A model generated the notes under the pieces. It was not told the DNA's origin, did no database searches, and saw nothing but the letters and a program-made list of their open reading frames with translations. A stretch of DNA of 64,000 nucleotides from Planosporangium flavigriseum. Lineage in GTDB: Bacteria; Actinomycetota; Actinomycetes; Mycobacteriales; Micromonosporaceae. The stretch spans positions 82,398 to 146,397 of the forward strand of contig NZ_JAATVW010000015.1 in the NCBI RefSeq assembly GCF_011947225.1, given 5' to 3'. The translations under genes and the position numbers were made by a program. Positions 7,918 through 16,011 of this stretch are shown one piece after another; position 1 is the stretch's first letter, and the number at the start of each line of letters is the position of its first letter.

Positions 7918-8346
7918 CTACATCAACACATGGGTGCCGTCGTGAACCCGGACGGCCGGTTCGAGAGAGTCGAGTGCGTCAGTGACACGGACAGCAAAGG
8001 TCTCGGCCATCTGGGCGGTGACGGCGTCGCGGGTCCACCAGTCGACGCGCTGGGATTCCTCGGTCGGTCCGGGGTGGCCGCCGATGATGCGGGCGCGGAA
8101 GACCAGGGCGACGACGCCGAGCTTGAGGTTCTTGTACACGCCGGTGAGTCGTTCGGGCTCGATGAGGACGCCGGTTTCCTCTTCGACCTCGCGGCGGACG
8201 CCGTCGTGGATCGATTCGTGCAGTTCGAGGATGCCGCCGGGGATTTCCCACTTGCCGTTGTCGCGGCGCTGCACGACCAGGACCCGGTCGTGCTCATCGG
8301 TGATGACGGCGGCGACGCTGACGGAGTGGCGGTTGGGGGCGGTCAC
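7918..8346 (-). CDS. Nudix hydrolase, Pif-like AICE immunity protein
   Basis: 142 aa from GTG 8346, overlapping the upstream PP2C stop by four bases (GTGA). The Nudix box reads GGILELHESIHDGVRREVEE, i.e. Gx5Ex7REVxEExG with the catalytic glutamates intact, near residues 37-58. In pSAM2, Pif is a Nudix protein that blocks redundant transfer between cells that already carry the element; position in the regulatory operon of a pSAM2-type AICE makes that the likely role here. Substrate unknown. It is the last gene of the leftward GntR-PP2C-Nudix unit. Confidence 0.8.
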   Translation of the reverse strand: MTAPNRHSVSVAAVITDEHDRVLVVQRRDNGKWEIPGGILELHESIHDGVRREVEEETGVLIEPERLTGVYKNLKLGVVALVFRARIIGGHPGPTEESQRVDWWTRDAVTAQMAETFAVRVTDALDSLEPAVRVHDGTHVLM

Positions 8347-9194
8347 GGCTGGTCCTCCTCGAATAGGCACAGGGCGGCGGTGGCGTCGTCGTGGCGCTTG
8401 TAGCGGGGGCGGGCGTGTCCGTCGTAGTCGGCGTTCTCGGCGACGCGTACTTGGCGGATCAGCTCGTGTGGTCCATGGTCGGTGAGGAGATCGAGTAGGC
8501 CGCGCCAGTCGAACAGCTTGAACTGCTCGACCGCGGCGGACGCTCCGTCGGTGAGTAGGGCGGCTCGCCATACCCGGTCCGGGCCGTGCAGGGGCGCGGC
8601 GCCGGTGACCGCTTCGTAGGCTGCGGCGGGGTTGGCTGCGGCGATCCAGTACCCGTCCGGCTGGTTGGTGAGCTTGTGTTTCTCGGCCATTCTGGCGCGA
8701 ACGCGTGCGACCTCCTCGACGCTGCCAGAGGTCGTCTGGTTGATCAGAGGGAGACGGTCCAGTTGCGCGACGGCGTTCTGGAATCGGTCGTCGGTGACGA
8801 CCTGGATCTCGTCGCCGCGATCGAGGACGAGTGAGCTATCGGCGAGCACAAGGTAGTCGACGTAGCTGCCGGCGTTCTTGAGCAGGCAGACGGTGCTTGC
8901 GACTGTGCCGGGGTTGTCGAGGTCGCATCGGCCGCCGTGATCCTCACGGACTGCGCTGATCGCCTTGGCCAGGAGGTGACCGAGCGGGGCGTCCGGTTCA
9001 CAGCGGTATCCAGTGACGAGATGGTGGGACAGTCGCTGGACGTACCAGGCCGCACCGTGATGGCAGCCGGTGTCCACGCCATCGGGGACGGACACGCCGT
9101 CGAGCACGCCAACCAGTCCGCCGACGGCGAAGCCCTGGTCCTCGTTGACCGCTCGGCCGGGGGCGGGCTCGGACGCGAGGCGAACGCGCATCAT
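8343..9194 (-). CDS. PP2C-type protein phosphatase in AICE regulatory operon
   Basis: 283 aa from ATG 9194, whose ATGA overlaps the GntR stop; a second ATG follows immediately. PP2C metal-site motifs are in order: RAVNEDQGF (near 18), GVLDGVS (near 30), LADSSLVL (near 130), LLTDGASA (near 220) and KRHDDATAAL near the C-terminus. The acidic residues of the two-metal centre are therefore present, suggesting an active soluble Ser/Thr phosphatase. No kinase gene is found on the element, so its substrate may be a host or element protein. Coupling on both sides ties it to the repressor and the Nudix protein. Confidence 0.8.
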   Translation of the reverse strand: MMRVRLASEPAPGRAVNEDQGFAVGGLVGVLDGVSVPDGVDTGCHHGAAWYVQRLSHHLVTGYRCEPDAPLGHLLAKAISAVREDHGGRCDLDNPGTVASTVCLLKNAGSYVDYLVLADSSLVLDRGDEIQVVTDDRFQNAVAQLDRLPLINQTTSGSVEEVARVRARMAEKHKLTNQPDGYWIAAANPAAAYEAVTGAAPLHGPDRVWRAALLTDGASAAVEQFKLFDWRGLLDLLTDHGPHELIRQVRVAENADYDGHARPRYKRHDDATAALCLFEEDQP

Positions 9195-9979
9195 GACGAT
9201 TCCGCTGTGGTGGTCGGCGTCTCGTCGTCCCAGCCGTAGCGCAGCGTCCACAGGTGGCCGGGCATGACGTGGATGCAGACTTCGACCGGGCGGTCCTCGG
9301 CGGTGTAGGCGACGTGCCAGATCTCGAACACCGGCTGCGTGCCTTCCAGATCGAGAGTGCTCTTTTCGGCGTCGGTGGGCATCCGAACGTTCACGTCCTC
9401 CGTGAACCGGACCGGCGCGTGTCCCAGCTCGGCGAGGCGGGAGTACGAGCCACCCTGGCCGGCGTCCTCCTGCAGCAGTTCCTTGCTGCCCTTGACGACC
9501 GACCACGGATAGTAGGAGTCCGCGACCTGGGTCGGCTCGTCGTTGGCGTACAGCACGCGGCGGCGGACCAGCGTCTGTTCGTTCTTGGACAGCGCCAGGA
9601 CGGACGCGATCCGGTCGGTCGGGACTGTGCGGCCGATCTCGCGGTACTCGGTGCGCGATTGCAGGTTCAGGCTGCGGACTTCGACCTCACCCGCTCCGGT
9701 GCCCTGGGCGCGCGCGGCGTAGCGCTTCTTGGTGTCGCGCAGGATGCGGGGCAGCGAGCGGACGTAGGTACCCGAACCGCGTCGTACCTTTACGTCTCCC
9801 GAGGACCGGAGCAGCGTGATCGCCCGGTTGATGGTCACCCGCGAGACGCCGAGTTCGTCGGCGAGTCGTAGTTCGCTGGGCAGCGGACCGCCGGCCGGGT
9901 AGGTGCCGTCTTCGATCCGGCTGCGTAGAAGCTCGGCGATCTGTACGTACTGCGACTTCGGTGTCTCGATCACTGACAC
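9191..9979 (-). CDS. GntR/HutC-type regulator, KorSA-like
   Basis: 262 aa from GTG 9979, preceded by AGGGAA; the frame remains open further upstream but crosses the promoter region, and a second GTG lies at 9973. Residues 1-75 form a GntR winged helix (LLRSRIEDGTYPAG; LADELGVSRVTINRAITLL; VRRGSGTYV), and the rest is a UTRA effector domain (VLALSKNEQTLVRRRVLYAN; VFEIWHVAYTAEDRPVEVC). In pSAM2 the GntR protein KorSA represses the activator gene pra; here the regulator is divergent from a Pra-like gene with strong palindromes between, so the same circuit is likely. Confidence 0.85.
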   Translation of the reverse strand: MSVIETPKSQYVQIAELLRSRIEDGTYPAGGPLPSELRLADELGVSRVTINRAITLLRSSGDVKVRRGSGTYVRSLPRILRDTKKRYAARAQGTGAGEVEVRSLNLQSRTEYREIGRTVPTDRIASVLALSKNEQTLVRRRVLYANDEPTQVADSYYPWSVVKGSKELLQEDAGQGGSYSRLAELGHAPVRFTEDVNVRMPTDAEKSTLDLEGTQPVFEIWHVAYTAEDRPVEVCIHVMPGHLWTLRYGWDDETPTTTAESS

Positions 9980-10132
9980 GGCGAGTTCCCTACTTGTAGG
10001 ACGTATTACCCCAGCGTAGGGCACCCGTGTATTGCATGCACCCTCGGGCAAAACACGGTGCCCGTGAAGGTTGATATGCGCAGGTAGGCGGATCGCGCAA
10101 ACATAAGTGGCCGTCGATCAGAAGAAGGACGT

Positions 10133-10195
10133 AAGACGTCTTGTGTCCACTAGTCCCGGGCCCTACCTTCGACGTAGGACGTACTACGTCCTACG
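10133..10195. promoter_or_regulatory. two operator-like palindromes between GntR and Pra-like genes
   Basis: AAGACGTCTT is a perfect palindrome at 10133-10142. At 10173-10195 CGTAGGACGTA and TACGTCCTACG are perfect inverted repeats around a single base. A related half-site GTAGGACGTA lies at 9997-10006 by the GntR start. These share the GACGT/ACGTC core and sit in the divergent intergenic region, so they are probable KorSA-type operators controlling both the repressor and the activator. Confidence 0.7.
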
Positions 10196-10242
10196 GGCCA
10201 GGAACCGGCAGAGGGCCGGTGGCAGACAGGGAGGACGGAGCG

Positions 10243-10677
10243 ATGTCGATCCCCAACGCAATGAAGGTGCCAGTGCCGTTCGACTTCGTGTTTCCGCACG
10301 GCGCGCTCTGCCTGGGTGTGGAGCCGGCGACGGACTTCGACAAGCGTGGCCAGGCCGATGACCAGGCGCGGGACAAGGAGACCGGCGAGCGGGTGTGGCT
10401 GGTCAAGGTGCTCGACCTGGACCCGGAGGCGGGCAAGTTCGGCGGGTCGAAGGAGGTCAAGGTCAAGGTCGTGGCCCCGGTGCAGCCGATCCCGCCGACC
10501 TCGGCGATCCCCGGCTACCCGCCGGCGGTCGAGTTCACCGGGATCACGCTCACGCCCTACGTGGACTCGCAGCGGTGCAAGGGCGCCGGGCCGAAGTGCA
10601 AGGCCCGGCTGGCGTGGTCAATCCGCGCCGAGGCGATGACCGAACCCCAGGCGGCCGGCAAGAGCAAGGCTGCCTGA
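10243..10677 (+). CDS. Pra-like replication/integration/excision activator
   Basis: 144 aa from ATG 10243 with GGGAGGAC just upstream. The sequence begins MSIPNAMKVPVPFDFVFPHG, then VEPATDFDKRG..QARDKETGERVW and PPAVEFTGITLTPYV, a pattern conserved in a family annotated on actinomycete AICEs as plasmid replication, integration and excision activator. In pSAM2, Pra turns on rep-xis-int when the KorSA repressor is relieved. The promoter with its palindromes lies directly upstream. Assignment is by recalled family pattern and synteny. Confidence 0.7.
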   Translation: MSIPNAMKVPVPFDFVFPHGALCLGVEPATDFDKRGQADDQARDKETGERVWLVKVLDLDPEAGKFGGSKEVKVKVVAPVQPIPPTSAIPGYPPAVEFTGITLTPYVDSQRCKGAGPKCKARLAWSIRAEAMTEPQAAGKSKAA

Positions 10678-10687
10678 TCTAGCGCGT

Positions 10688-10727
10688 CGGGGGCGGGCTT
10701 CCTCCGCCAAGAGTCTTCCCGCCCCCG
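10688..10727 (+). terminator. hairpin terminator after the Pra-like gene
   Basis: CGGGGGCGGG (10688-10697) pairs perfectly with CCCGCCCCCG (10718-10727) around a 20-base loop, ten bases after the stop. It separates the activator from the transfer operon starting at 10770. Confidence 0.6.
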
Positions 10728-10769
10728 CGCCCAACCTTCATCCCGGGTTGCGAACGGAAAGAGGTTGTA

Positions 10770-10934
10770 ATGCCCAAGATAGTTGACGCCACCCGCGTCA
10801 CTTCGAAGGACGACGCGGTGTGGCGCGAGTGCGCCTGCTGCGGTCAGTTGCGGCCGCTGCCGCCGGATGCCTTGTTCTGCGACGACTGCGCCGCCCCGGC
10901 CCGGCCGACCGGCCCGGGGACGTGGTCGCGATGA
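10770..10934 (+). CDS. 54-aa zinc-ribbon-like protein
   Basis: ATG 10770 follows GAAAGAGG at proper distance and gives 54 residues with two Cys pairs: CACC and, about 20 residues later, CDDC (ECACCGQLRPLP...LFCDDCAAP). This spacing suits a single structural zinc site. Its TGA overlaps the ATG of the next gene (ATGA), so it is the first coupled gene of the transfer operon. Too small for confident family placement; small Cys-rich proteins are usual at this position in AICEs. Confidence 0.7.
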   Translation: MPKIVDATRVTSKDDAVWRECACCGQLRPLPPDALFCDDCAAPARPTGPGTWSR

Positions 10935-11332
10935 GGACCCGCCGCCGCACCGCCCACGTACTCGCGGCGCCGGGCATCGACGCCGCCCGCCAGATCTACA
11001 CCACCGTCCCATCGGACGCGGTCAAGGTCGCCGCGCTGGTCGAGATCGCGGCCGCCGCCGCATCGCTGGCCCGGACGGTGGTCAAGCTGCGCCACCTCGA
11101 CCCGGACCTGATCGCCCCGCACGTGGCCGACCCGGTCGACCTGCGCGCGGTGCTCGGCCGGGGCCGGTGGCTGCCGACGATGACCCGGCACGTGCCGGTC
11201 CCGCCGACCGGCCCGGTCGACCTCGCGTCACTGGTGCCGCCCGTGCTGCCGACCCGCCGCCGGGTCACCCGCCGTCGCCCGGCCTCCGGACAGGGCTCGC
11301 TGTTTCCGCTCGCCGGCAGGGAGGTGAGCTGA
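10931..11332 (+). CDS. hypothetical AICE protein of the transfer operon
   Basis: 133 aa from ATG 10931 (ATGA overlap with the zinc-ribbon gene). The protein begins with a basic stretch (MRTRRRTAHVLAAPGIDAAR), has an Ala-rich helix (VAALVEIAAAAASLARTVVK), and a Pro-rich basic C-terminus. No catalytic motif is seen. It stops one base before the ATG of the translocase gene, consistent with an accessory transfer or replication role. Function unknown. Confidence 0.65.
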   Translation: MRTRRRTAHVLAAPGIDAARQIYTTVPSDAVKVAALVEIAAAAASLARTVVKLRHLDPDLIAPHVADPVDLRAVLGRGRWLPTMTRHVPVPPTGPVDLASLVPPVLPTRRRVTRRRPASGQGSLFPLAGREVS

Positions 11333-11333
11333 C

Positions 11334-12767
11334 ATGCCGGTCATCAACCACGTGCGTGGGGACCAGGTCCCCGACTCGATGCTCAACGTGCGTACCCCGG
11401 TGGTGAAGCTGCCGCTGTGGCTGGTGCTGACCTGGTGGCTACTCAAAGGGCTGGCCCTGGCGGTGGTGCTGGCCTGCCGGTACTGGTACGCCACCGGCCC
11501 GACCGTGCTACTGGCCTGCCTGTACGTCGACTTCGGCTGGCTCGGCCCGGTCGGCCTGCTCGTAGGGCTGGCCGCGCTCGGGGCCGGCTGGCGGTTCGGA
11601 CACCGCGCCTCGTTCGAGCGGTTCGGCTGGTGGCCGGCGTTGTCGCGCTGGCGGCGCTGGTGGTACCGGCGGCGGTGGCTGTCGGCCATGACCACCGCCA
11701 AGCTGACCGTGGCTTTCGACGGTCACGCGGTGGTGCCGATCCTCAAGCGGGTGCGCTCCACCGGGGCGGCCGACGTGCTGACCGTGCGGATGGTGACCGG
11801 GCAGATCCCCGACGACTTCGCCAGGGTGTCCGAGCGGTTGACTCACACGTTCGGCGCGCGGACCTGCCGGGTCATCCCGGCCGACCGGCCCGACCTGGTG
11901 ACGTTGACCCTGCTGCGCGGCGACCCGCTCGCCGCTGTGGTCGCCCCGTACCCGGTACCGAGCGTGCCGGACCTGGCGGCGCTGCCGGTGGCCCGGCTGG
12001 AAGACGGCTCGACCTTCCGGCTGCGGCTGGCCGGCTCGCACGTGCTCATCGTCGGCGCGACCGGGGCCGGCAAGGGCTCCTGGCAGTGGTCGCTCATCGC
12101 GGCGCTTGCCGGCGGGGTCCGCGCTGGCCTGGTGCGGCTGCGGGTGCTCGATCCCAAGGGCGGCATGGAGATGGCCGCCGGCATCCCGCTGTTCGAACGG
12201 TTCGTGTGCGAGTCGTTCAGGCAGATGGCCGACGAGCTGGAAGAAGGCGTCGGGGAACTGCAACGGCGCACCGCCCGGCTACGCGGCCGGACCCGCCAGC
12301 ACACACCTAGCACCGACGAGCCGGCGTACGTGTTCGTCATCGACGAGCTGGCCGCGCTGACGTCGTACCTGACCGACCGGCAGCTCAAGGACCGCATCAA
12401 GGCCGCGCTCGGGATCCTGCTCACCCAGGGCCGCGCCGTCGGCGTCTACGTCGTCGCCGCGCTCCAGGACCCCCGCAAGGACGTGCTGCCGTTCCGCGAC
12501 CTGTTCCCGACCCGCATCGGCCTGCGGCTGACCGAGGCCGCCCAGGTCGACATGGTCCTCGGCGACGGCATGCGCGACCGGGGCGCGCTGTGCGACCGGA
12601 TCCCGATGTCCATGCCCGGCACCGCCTACGTCGTACTCGACGGCGAGCCCACCCCGACCCGCGCCCGCGCCTCGTACTGGACCGACGCCCACATCGCCGA
12701 TCTAGCCCGCGAGTACGGCTGGCTCCGCGTGGTCGACGGCGACTGGACCGAAGGAGGTGCGGCATGA
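11334..12767 (+). CDS. FtsK/SpoIIIE-type DNA translocase, TraSA-like transfer protein
   Basis: 477 aa from ATG 11334 preceded by GGGAGGTGA. Hydrophobic segments at about 22-45 and 58-85 anchor it in the membrane. Walker A (GATGAGKGS) lies near 240, Walker B (YVFVIDELAAL) near 325, and LLTQGRAVGVYVVAALQDPR near 360-380 matches the FtsK motif 3 region. This is the single protein that moves double-stranded AICE DNA between mycelia in pSAM2-type conjugation, working as a membrane hexamer. Its TGA lies in an ATGA at 12764, which in related elements couples to a spread gene; here an inserted reverse gene intervenes. Confidence 0.9.
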   Translation: MPVINHVRGDQVPDSMLNVRTPVVKLPLWLVLTWWLLKGLALAVVLACRYWYATGPTVLLACLYVDFGWLGPVGLLVGLAALGAGWRFGHRASFERFGWWPALSRWRRWWYRRRWLSAMTTAKLTVAFDGHAVVPILKRVRSTGAADVLTVRMVTGQIPDDFARVSERLTHTFGARTCRVIPADRPDLVTLTLLRGDPLAAVVAPYPVPSVPDLAALPVARLEDGSTFRLRLAGSHVLIVGATGAGKGSWQWSLIAALAGGVRAGLVRLRVLDPKGGMEMAAGIPLFERFVCESFRQMADELEEGVGELQRRTARLRGRTRQHTPSTDEPAYVFVIDELAALTSYLTDRQLKDRIKAALGILLTQGRAVGVYVVAALQDPRKDVLPFRDLFPTRIGLRLTEAAQVDMVLGDGMRDRGALCDRIPMSMPGTAYVVLDGEPTPTRARASYWTDAHIADLAREYGWLRVVDGDWTEGGAA

Positions 12768-12787
12768 GTCGCCATCCATGCCGTGCG

Positions 12788-13312
12788 TTATTCGGGCAGC
12801 GGGCCGGGGCTGGAGGGCTTGATGTCCACCACGATCATCTTGTCGCGGTACCGCTCCAGGTCGGGATAATGCCAGCTCTCGCCGTTGCGGATCTGGTGGA
12901 ACCGGAAGGTGCCGTTGGTGTCGTTGACGCCGATGATGCACCGCACAGCACTCGGCTGCTCCAGGTCGTAGACCAGCCGGCTGAACATGAGGGCGAACGC
13001 CAGTCCGTGGCGCAACAGCGTCCGCTGGTCCTCCTCCGCGATGACTGGGGCGTCGTCGACGACGGCGACCGGGACCGGCACGCAGTCCTCCAGATGGAAG
13101 GAGCTGTCGCTGCACTCCCAGCCGGTCAGGTCACGGAAGATCGACGGCGCGCCCTCTGCGTTCCCCACCGAGTCGGCCCACACCAGCACGTCACCGCGAC
13201 GCGTGATGCCGCGCGCCGCGACGGCCTCCAGGTCCGGCGCCAACCCTCCCGGCGGATGAGCAGCCTGGGGGACGGTCAACAGACCGAGGGCCTGGACAGC
13301 CGCGTCGTTCAT
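12788..13312 (-). CDS. hypothetical protein inserted in reverse at the tra/spd junction
   Basis: 174 aa if started at ATG 13312; an in-frame upstream extension to 13393 exists but is less protein-like. Residues such as RCIIGVNDTNGTFRFHQIRN and LERYRDKMIVVDIKPS look like a folded beta-rich domain, and DVLVWADSVGNAEGAPSIF is similarly convincing. No family is recognised. A long frame on the opposite strand (12764-13423) also exists, but its composition (Asp/Gly/Val-rich, low complexity) is that of an antisense shadow. The gene breaks the otherwise continuous rightward operon. Confidence 0.6.
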   Translation of the reverse strand: MNDAAVQALGLLTVPQAAHPPGGLAPDLEAVAARGITRRGDVLVWADSVGNAEGAPSIFRDLTGWECSDSSFHLEDCVPVPVAVVDDAPVIAEEDQRTLLRHGLAFALMFSRLVYDLEQPSAVRCIIGVNDTNGTFRFHQIRNGESWHYPDLERYRDKMIVVDIKPSSPGPLPE

Positions 13313-13419
13313 GGTCAGGGACAGCACGTCGGCAAGAATGCCACGGTCGCCCCGGCCGGGATGGCTCCGATGCTCGGCACCGGTGTGTCTCACGCTCGCC
13401 GGCAGAACGGCGGTGTCGT

Positions 13420-14001
13420 ATGACCGCCCGTTATGACGCCACCGAAAAGGTCGAGGGCGTCGTCCAGGTCGTCATCCTCCTGGCCGTGGCCGGTATGTCC
13501 GGCGCGGCGAGCTTCACCCACGTGCACGACTGGACCATGCACAACAGCCCGGCCGGCACCGGGGACTGGTTCGGCTGGGCCAACGCCGTCATCTCCGACC
13601 TGATTCCGCTTGGGGCCGGGCTGGAGGTGCGTCGCCGTCGCCGCCGGGGCGTGCCGGTCGGCTGGTACCCGCTCGCGCTGATCGGCGCGGCTGCGGCGCT
13701 GTCGCTGGCCGGGCAGATCGCCGAAGCCAAGCCTGGCTTCTCTGGCGCGCTGCTGGCCTCCGTGCCCGCGCTGGGCTTCCTGGCCTTGTCCAAGCTGGTG
13801 CTGTCCGGGCCGACCACGGGCACTCCGGCCCCGGCCGCATCAAAGCTGGCCGACCCGGCCCCGGTCGCTGACTCGGTCGAGCTGGTCGACGTGCCGGCTG
13901 CTGTCGACACGCCAACCCGACCCGCCTCCGTGGTGCCGATCCCGGCCGACGCCTTCACCCGCGTCAACGGCACCACCGTCCGTACTGGAGCGGCCCGATG
14001 A
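13420..14001 (+). CDS. DUF2637 membrane protein, SpdB-like spread protein
   Basis: 193 aa from ATG 13420. Four hydrophobic segments lie in the first 135 residues (VVQVVILLAVAGMSGAASF; ANAVISDLIPLGAGLEV; WYPLALIGAAAALSLAG; LLASVPALGFLALSKLVL), followed by a Pro/Ala/Val-rich cytoplasmic tail. DUF2637 proteins encoded next to the AICE translocase correspond to Spd proteins, which aid intramycelial spread and pock formation. It lacks its own clear Shine-Dalgarno, suggesting it was once coupled to tra. Its end overlaps the RepSA start (ATGA). Confidence 0.8.
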   Translation: MTARYDATEKVEGVVQVVILLAVAGMSGAASFTHVHDWTMHNSPAGTGDWFGWANAVISDLIPLGAGLEVRRRRRRGVPVGWYPLALIGAAAALSLAGQIAEAKPGFSGALLASVPALGFLALSKLVLSGPTTGTPAPAASKLADPAPVADSVELVDVPAAVDTPTRPASVVPIPADAFTRVNGTTVRTGAAR

Positions 14002-15824
14002 CCACCCCCACCATCACCCCGACCCTGGCCGAGGACGCCATGCCTCGGCCGGGTTCCCGGGCTGCCCGTCTCAAGCTGCCCCGCGCGGTCGACGCGCTCA
14101 AGAACCTCGCCGACGACTATGGCGTGTGCGTCCGCCCGGTGACCCTGCGTCAGACCGACCTAGTCACCGGGGTCACCGAGCTGATCGACCTGCCCTGCGG
14201 GGCGACCCGCGAGGACAAGTGCCCGTCATGCGCCAAGCGGGCCAAGCGGCTGCGGCAGCGCCAGATCCGCGAGGGCTGGCACCGTACCGACGAGCCGAAC
14301 CCAGGCCCCGATCCCGCCACCCCGGAGCAGAAGGCCCTCATCGCGCTGCGGGCGCATCTGGAGTTTGAACGCGCCGACGCCGAACGCACCGCCCGCTGGG
14401 ATCAGGTCGCCGATCTCGACGCCGCGATTGACGAGGTGGAGCAGGCGATCGCCGCCGGGGGGCTGCGCGGCCGGATCGCCCCACCCCACGACGACGCCGA
14501 CGACAAGGACGAGCCGAAGAAGTCGAAGAAGAAGCGCTCGACACGGCGGCGGCAGGACGTGCCCGACCTGCCCCGGCAGAAGGTCGAGGCCCGTACTGTC
14601 GGCCGGACCTACACCGCCCCGGACGGGTCGGTGCATCAGCCGTCGATGTGGCTGACCCTGACCCTCGACTCGTACGGTCCGGTCCATGGGCAGCGCAAGG
14701 CCAGCAACGGCAAGCCGCTGCCGTGCCGCTGTGGACGGTTCCACTCCGACGTTGACCCGCTCATCGGTGTGCCGGTCGACCCGAGCACGTACGACTACAG
14801 GAGGGCGGCCTGGGACGCGGTGCACTTCCCTCGGCTGCTGGACCGGTACTGGCAGAACCTGCGCCGCTGCGTGGGCTGGAACGTCCAGTACGCCGGCTGC
14901 GTCGAGCCGCAGAAGCGTCTCGCCCCGCACGCCCACTTCGCGATTCGGGGCAGCATCGCCCGCACCAGCCTCGTGCGGGTCGCCGCGGCGACCTACCACC
15001 AGGTCTGGTGGCCGCGTGCCGAAGCGCCCCGCTACAGCGTCGAGCATCCGCCAGTGTGGGACGACCAGGCCACGACCTGGGTCGACCCCGACACCCGGCA
15101 GGCGCTGACCACCTGGGCTGACGCCCTGGCCGTCCTCGACGACGACCCAGACGCCGAACCCGCGCACGTGGTGCGCTTCGGTGAGCAGGTCAAAGCACGC
15201 GGCGTGGAGGTCGGCTCCAAGGATGTCGACCGCACCATCGGCTACATCACCAAGTACGTCACCAAGAACGCCGCCGACTGCCACACCATCACCACCGACC
15301 CGCAGCGAGACCACCTCGACCGGCTCTGGCGCGAACTCCGGGTGACCCCGTGCTCGGACCGGTGCGCCAACTGGCTGCTCTACGGCATCCAACCCAAGAG
15401 CCCCCACGGCCGGCTACGACCGGGCAACTGCAAGGGCAAGGTCCACCAGAAAGCCACCCTCGGCATCGGCGGCCGACGCATCCTCATCTCCCGCGACTGG
15501 TCCGGCAAGACCCTCGCCGACCACCGCGCCGACGCCCGCGCCTGGGTCAAAGCCCTGCTCGGTGTGTCCACCGACCACGAACACGTCGACCCGGCCGCCG
15601 TCGATCGCGAGCCCGGCACCCCGGCCCCGGTCGCCTGGGAACTCGCCCGGCCCACCGACCCCGACCTCAAGCCGCTGGAACACCGGCTGCTGCGCGCCAT
15701 CTCCCAACGCATCCAGTGGCGCGCCGAGCTCGCCGCCGCCCGCGACCGCGCCGGCGTCGGTCCACCCGGACATGTTTCGGCAACTGACGCTCAGACCAAA
15801 GAGGAGGTAGATCAGCGTGGTTAG
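13998..15824 (+). CDS. RepSA-type replication initiator
   Basis: 608 aa, ATG 13998 coupled to the spd gene. Near 60-80 are the Cys residues CGATREDKCPSCAKRAKRLR of a zinc-binding element and near 240 CRCGRFHSD. PHAHFAIRG near 310 is the HUH metal-binding motif and TIGYITKYVTKN near 415 carries the catalytic Tyr motif of rolling-circle initiators. Lys/Asp-rich linkers lie near 165-185. In pSAM2, RepSA nicks the double-strand origin and drives rolling-circle replication after excision. No separate origin was identified; it often lies within or near rep. Confidence 0.9.
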   Translation: MTTPTITPTLAEDAMPRPGSRAARLKLPRAVDALKNLADDYGVCVRPVTLRQTDLVTGVTELIDLPCGATREDKCPSCAKRAKRLRQRQIREGWHRTDEPNPGPDPATPEQKALIALRAHLEFERADAERTARWDQVADLDAAIDEVEQAIAAGGLRGRIAPPHDDADDKDEPKKSKKKRSTRRRQDVPDLPRQKVEARTVGRTYTAPDGSVHQPSMWLTLTLDSYGPVHGQRKASNGKPLPCRCGRFHSDVDPLIGVPVDPSTYDYRRAAWDAVHFPRLLDRYWQNLRRCVGWNVQYAGCVEPQKRLAPHAHFAIRGSIARTSLVRVAAATYHQVWWPRAEAPRYSVEHPPVWDDQATTWVDPDTRQALTTWADALAVLDDDPDAEPAHVVRFGEQVKARGVEVGSKDVDRTIGYITKYVTKNAADCHTITTDPQRDHLDRLWRELRVTPCSDRCANWLLYGIQPKSPHGRLRPGNCKGKVHQKATLGIGGRRILISRDWSGKTLADHRADARAWVKALLGVSTDHEHVDPAAVDREPGTPAPVAWELARPTDPDLKPLEHRLLRAISQRIQWRAELAAARDRAGVGPPGHVSATDAQTKEEVDQRG

Positions 15825-16011
15825 GCGACATGATATTGAGAGGCGCAGTGTTCGTCCGGCTGAAGCTGCCGCACTTCTGGGCGTTTGCCGGGACACCATT
15901 TATGTTCTGATGCGTTCTGGGCGGCTGCGGTCGGTCAAGCTCGGCCGTGCTCGGCTCATCCCAGTAGCCGCCATTGAGGAGCTGCTGGCGGATTCCGAGG
16001 ATGCGGCATGA
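15817..16011 (+). CDS. xis: excisionase (HTH_17/MerR-like), Xis
   Basis: 64 aa from GTG 15817, preceded by AGGAGG at 15801-15806, overlapping the end of repSA by eight bases in another frame. The central helix-turn-helix reads VRPAEAAALLGVCRDTIYVL with MRSGRLRSVKLGRARLIP as the wing, the usual layout of AICE excisionases. It binds near the attachment sites and tips the integrase towards excision. The integrase start overlaps its stop (ATGA). Confidence 0.88.
   Translation: MVRRHDIERRSVRPAEAAALLGVCRDTIYVLMRSGRLRSVKLGRARLIPVAAIEELLADSEDAA

Noticed and set aside
12764..13423. Long plus-strand frame between tra and spd with ATGA at both ends
   Set aside because: Its composition is Asp/Gly/Val-rich without helices or motifs, whereas the minus-strand frame reads like a folded protein. 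Third-position GC also favours the minus strand. The ATGA at both ends is better explained by insertion into one junction.
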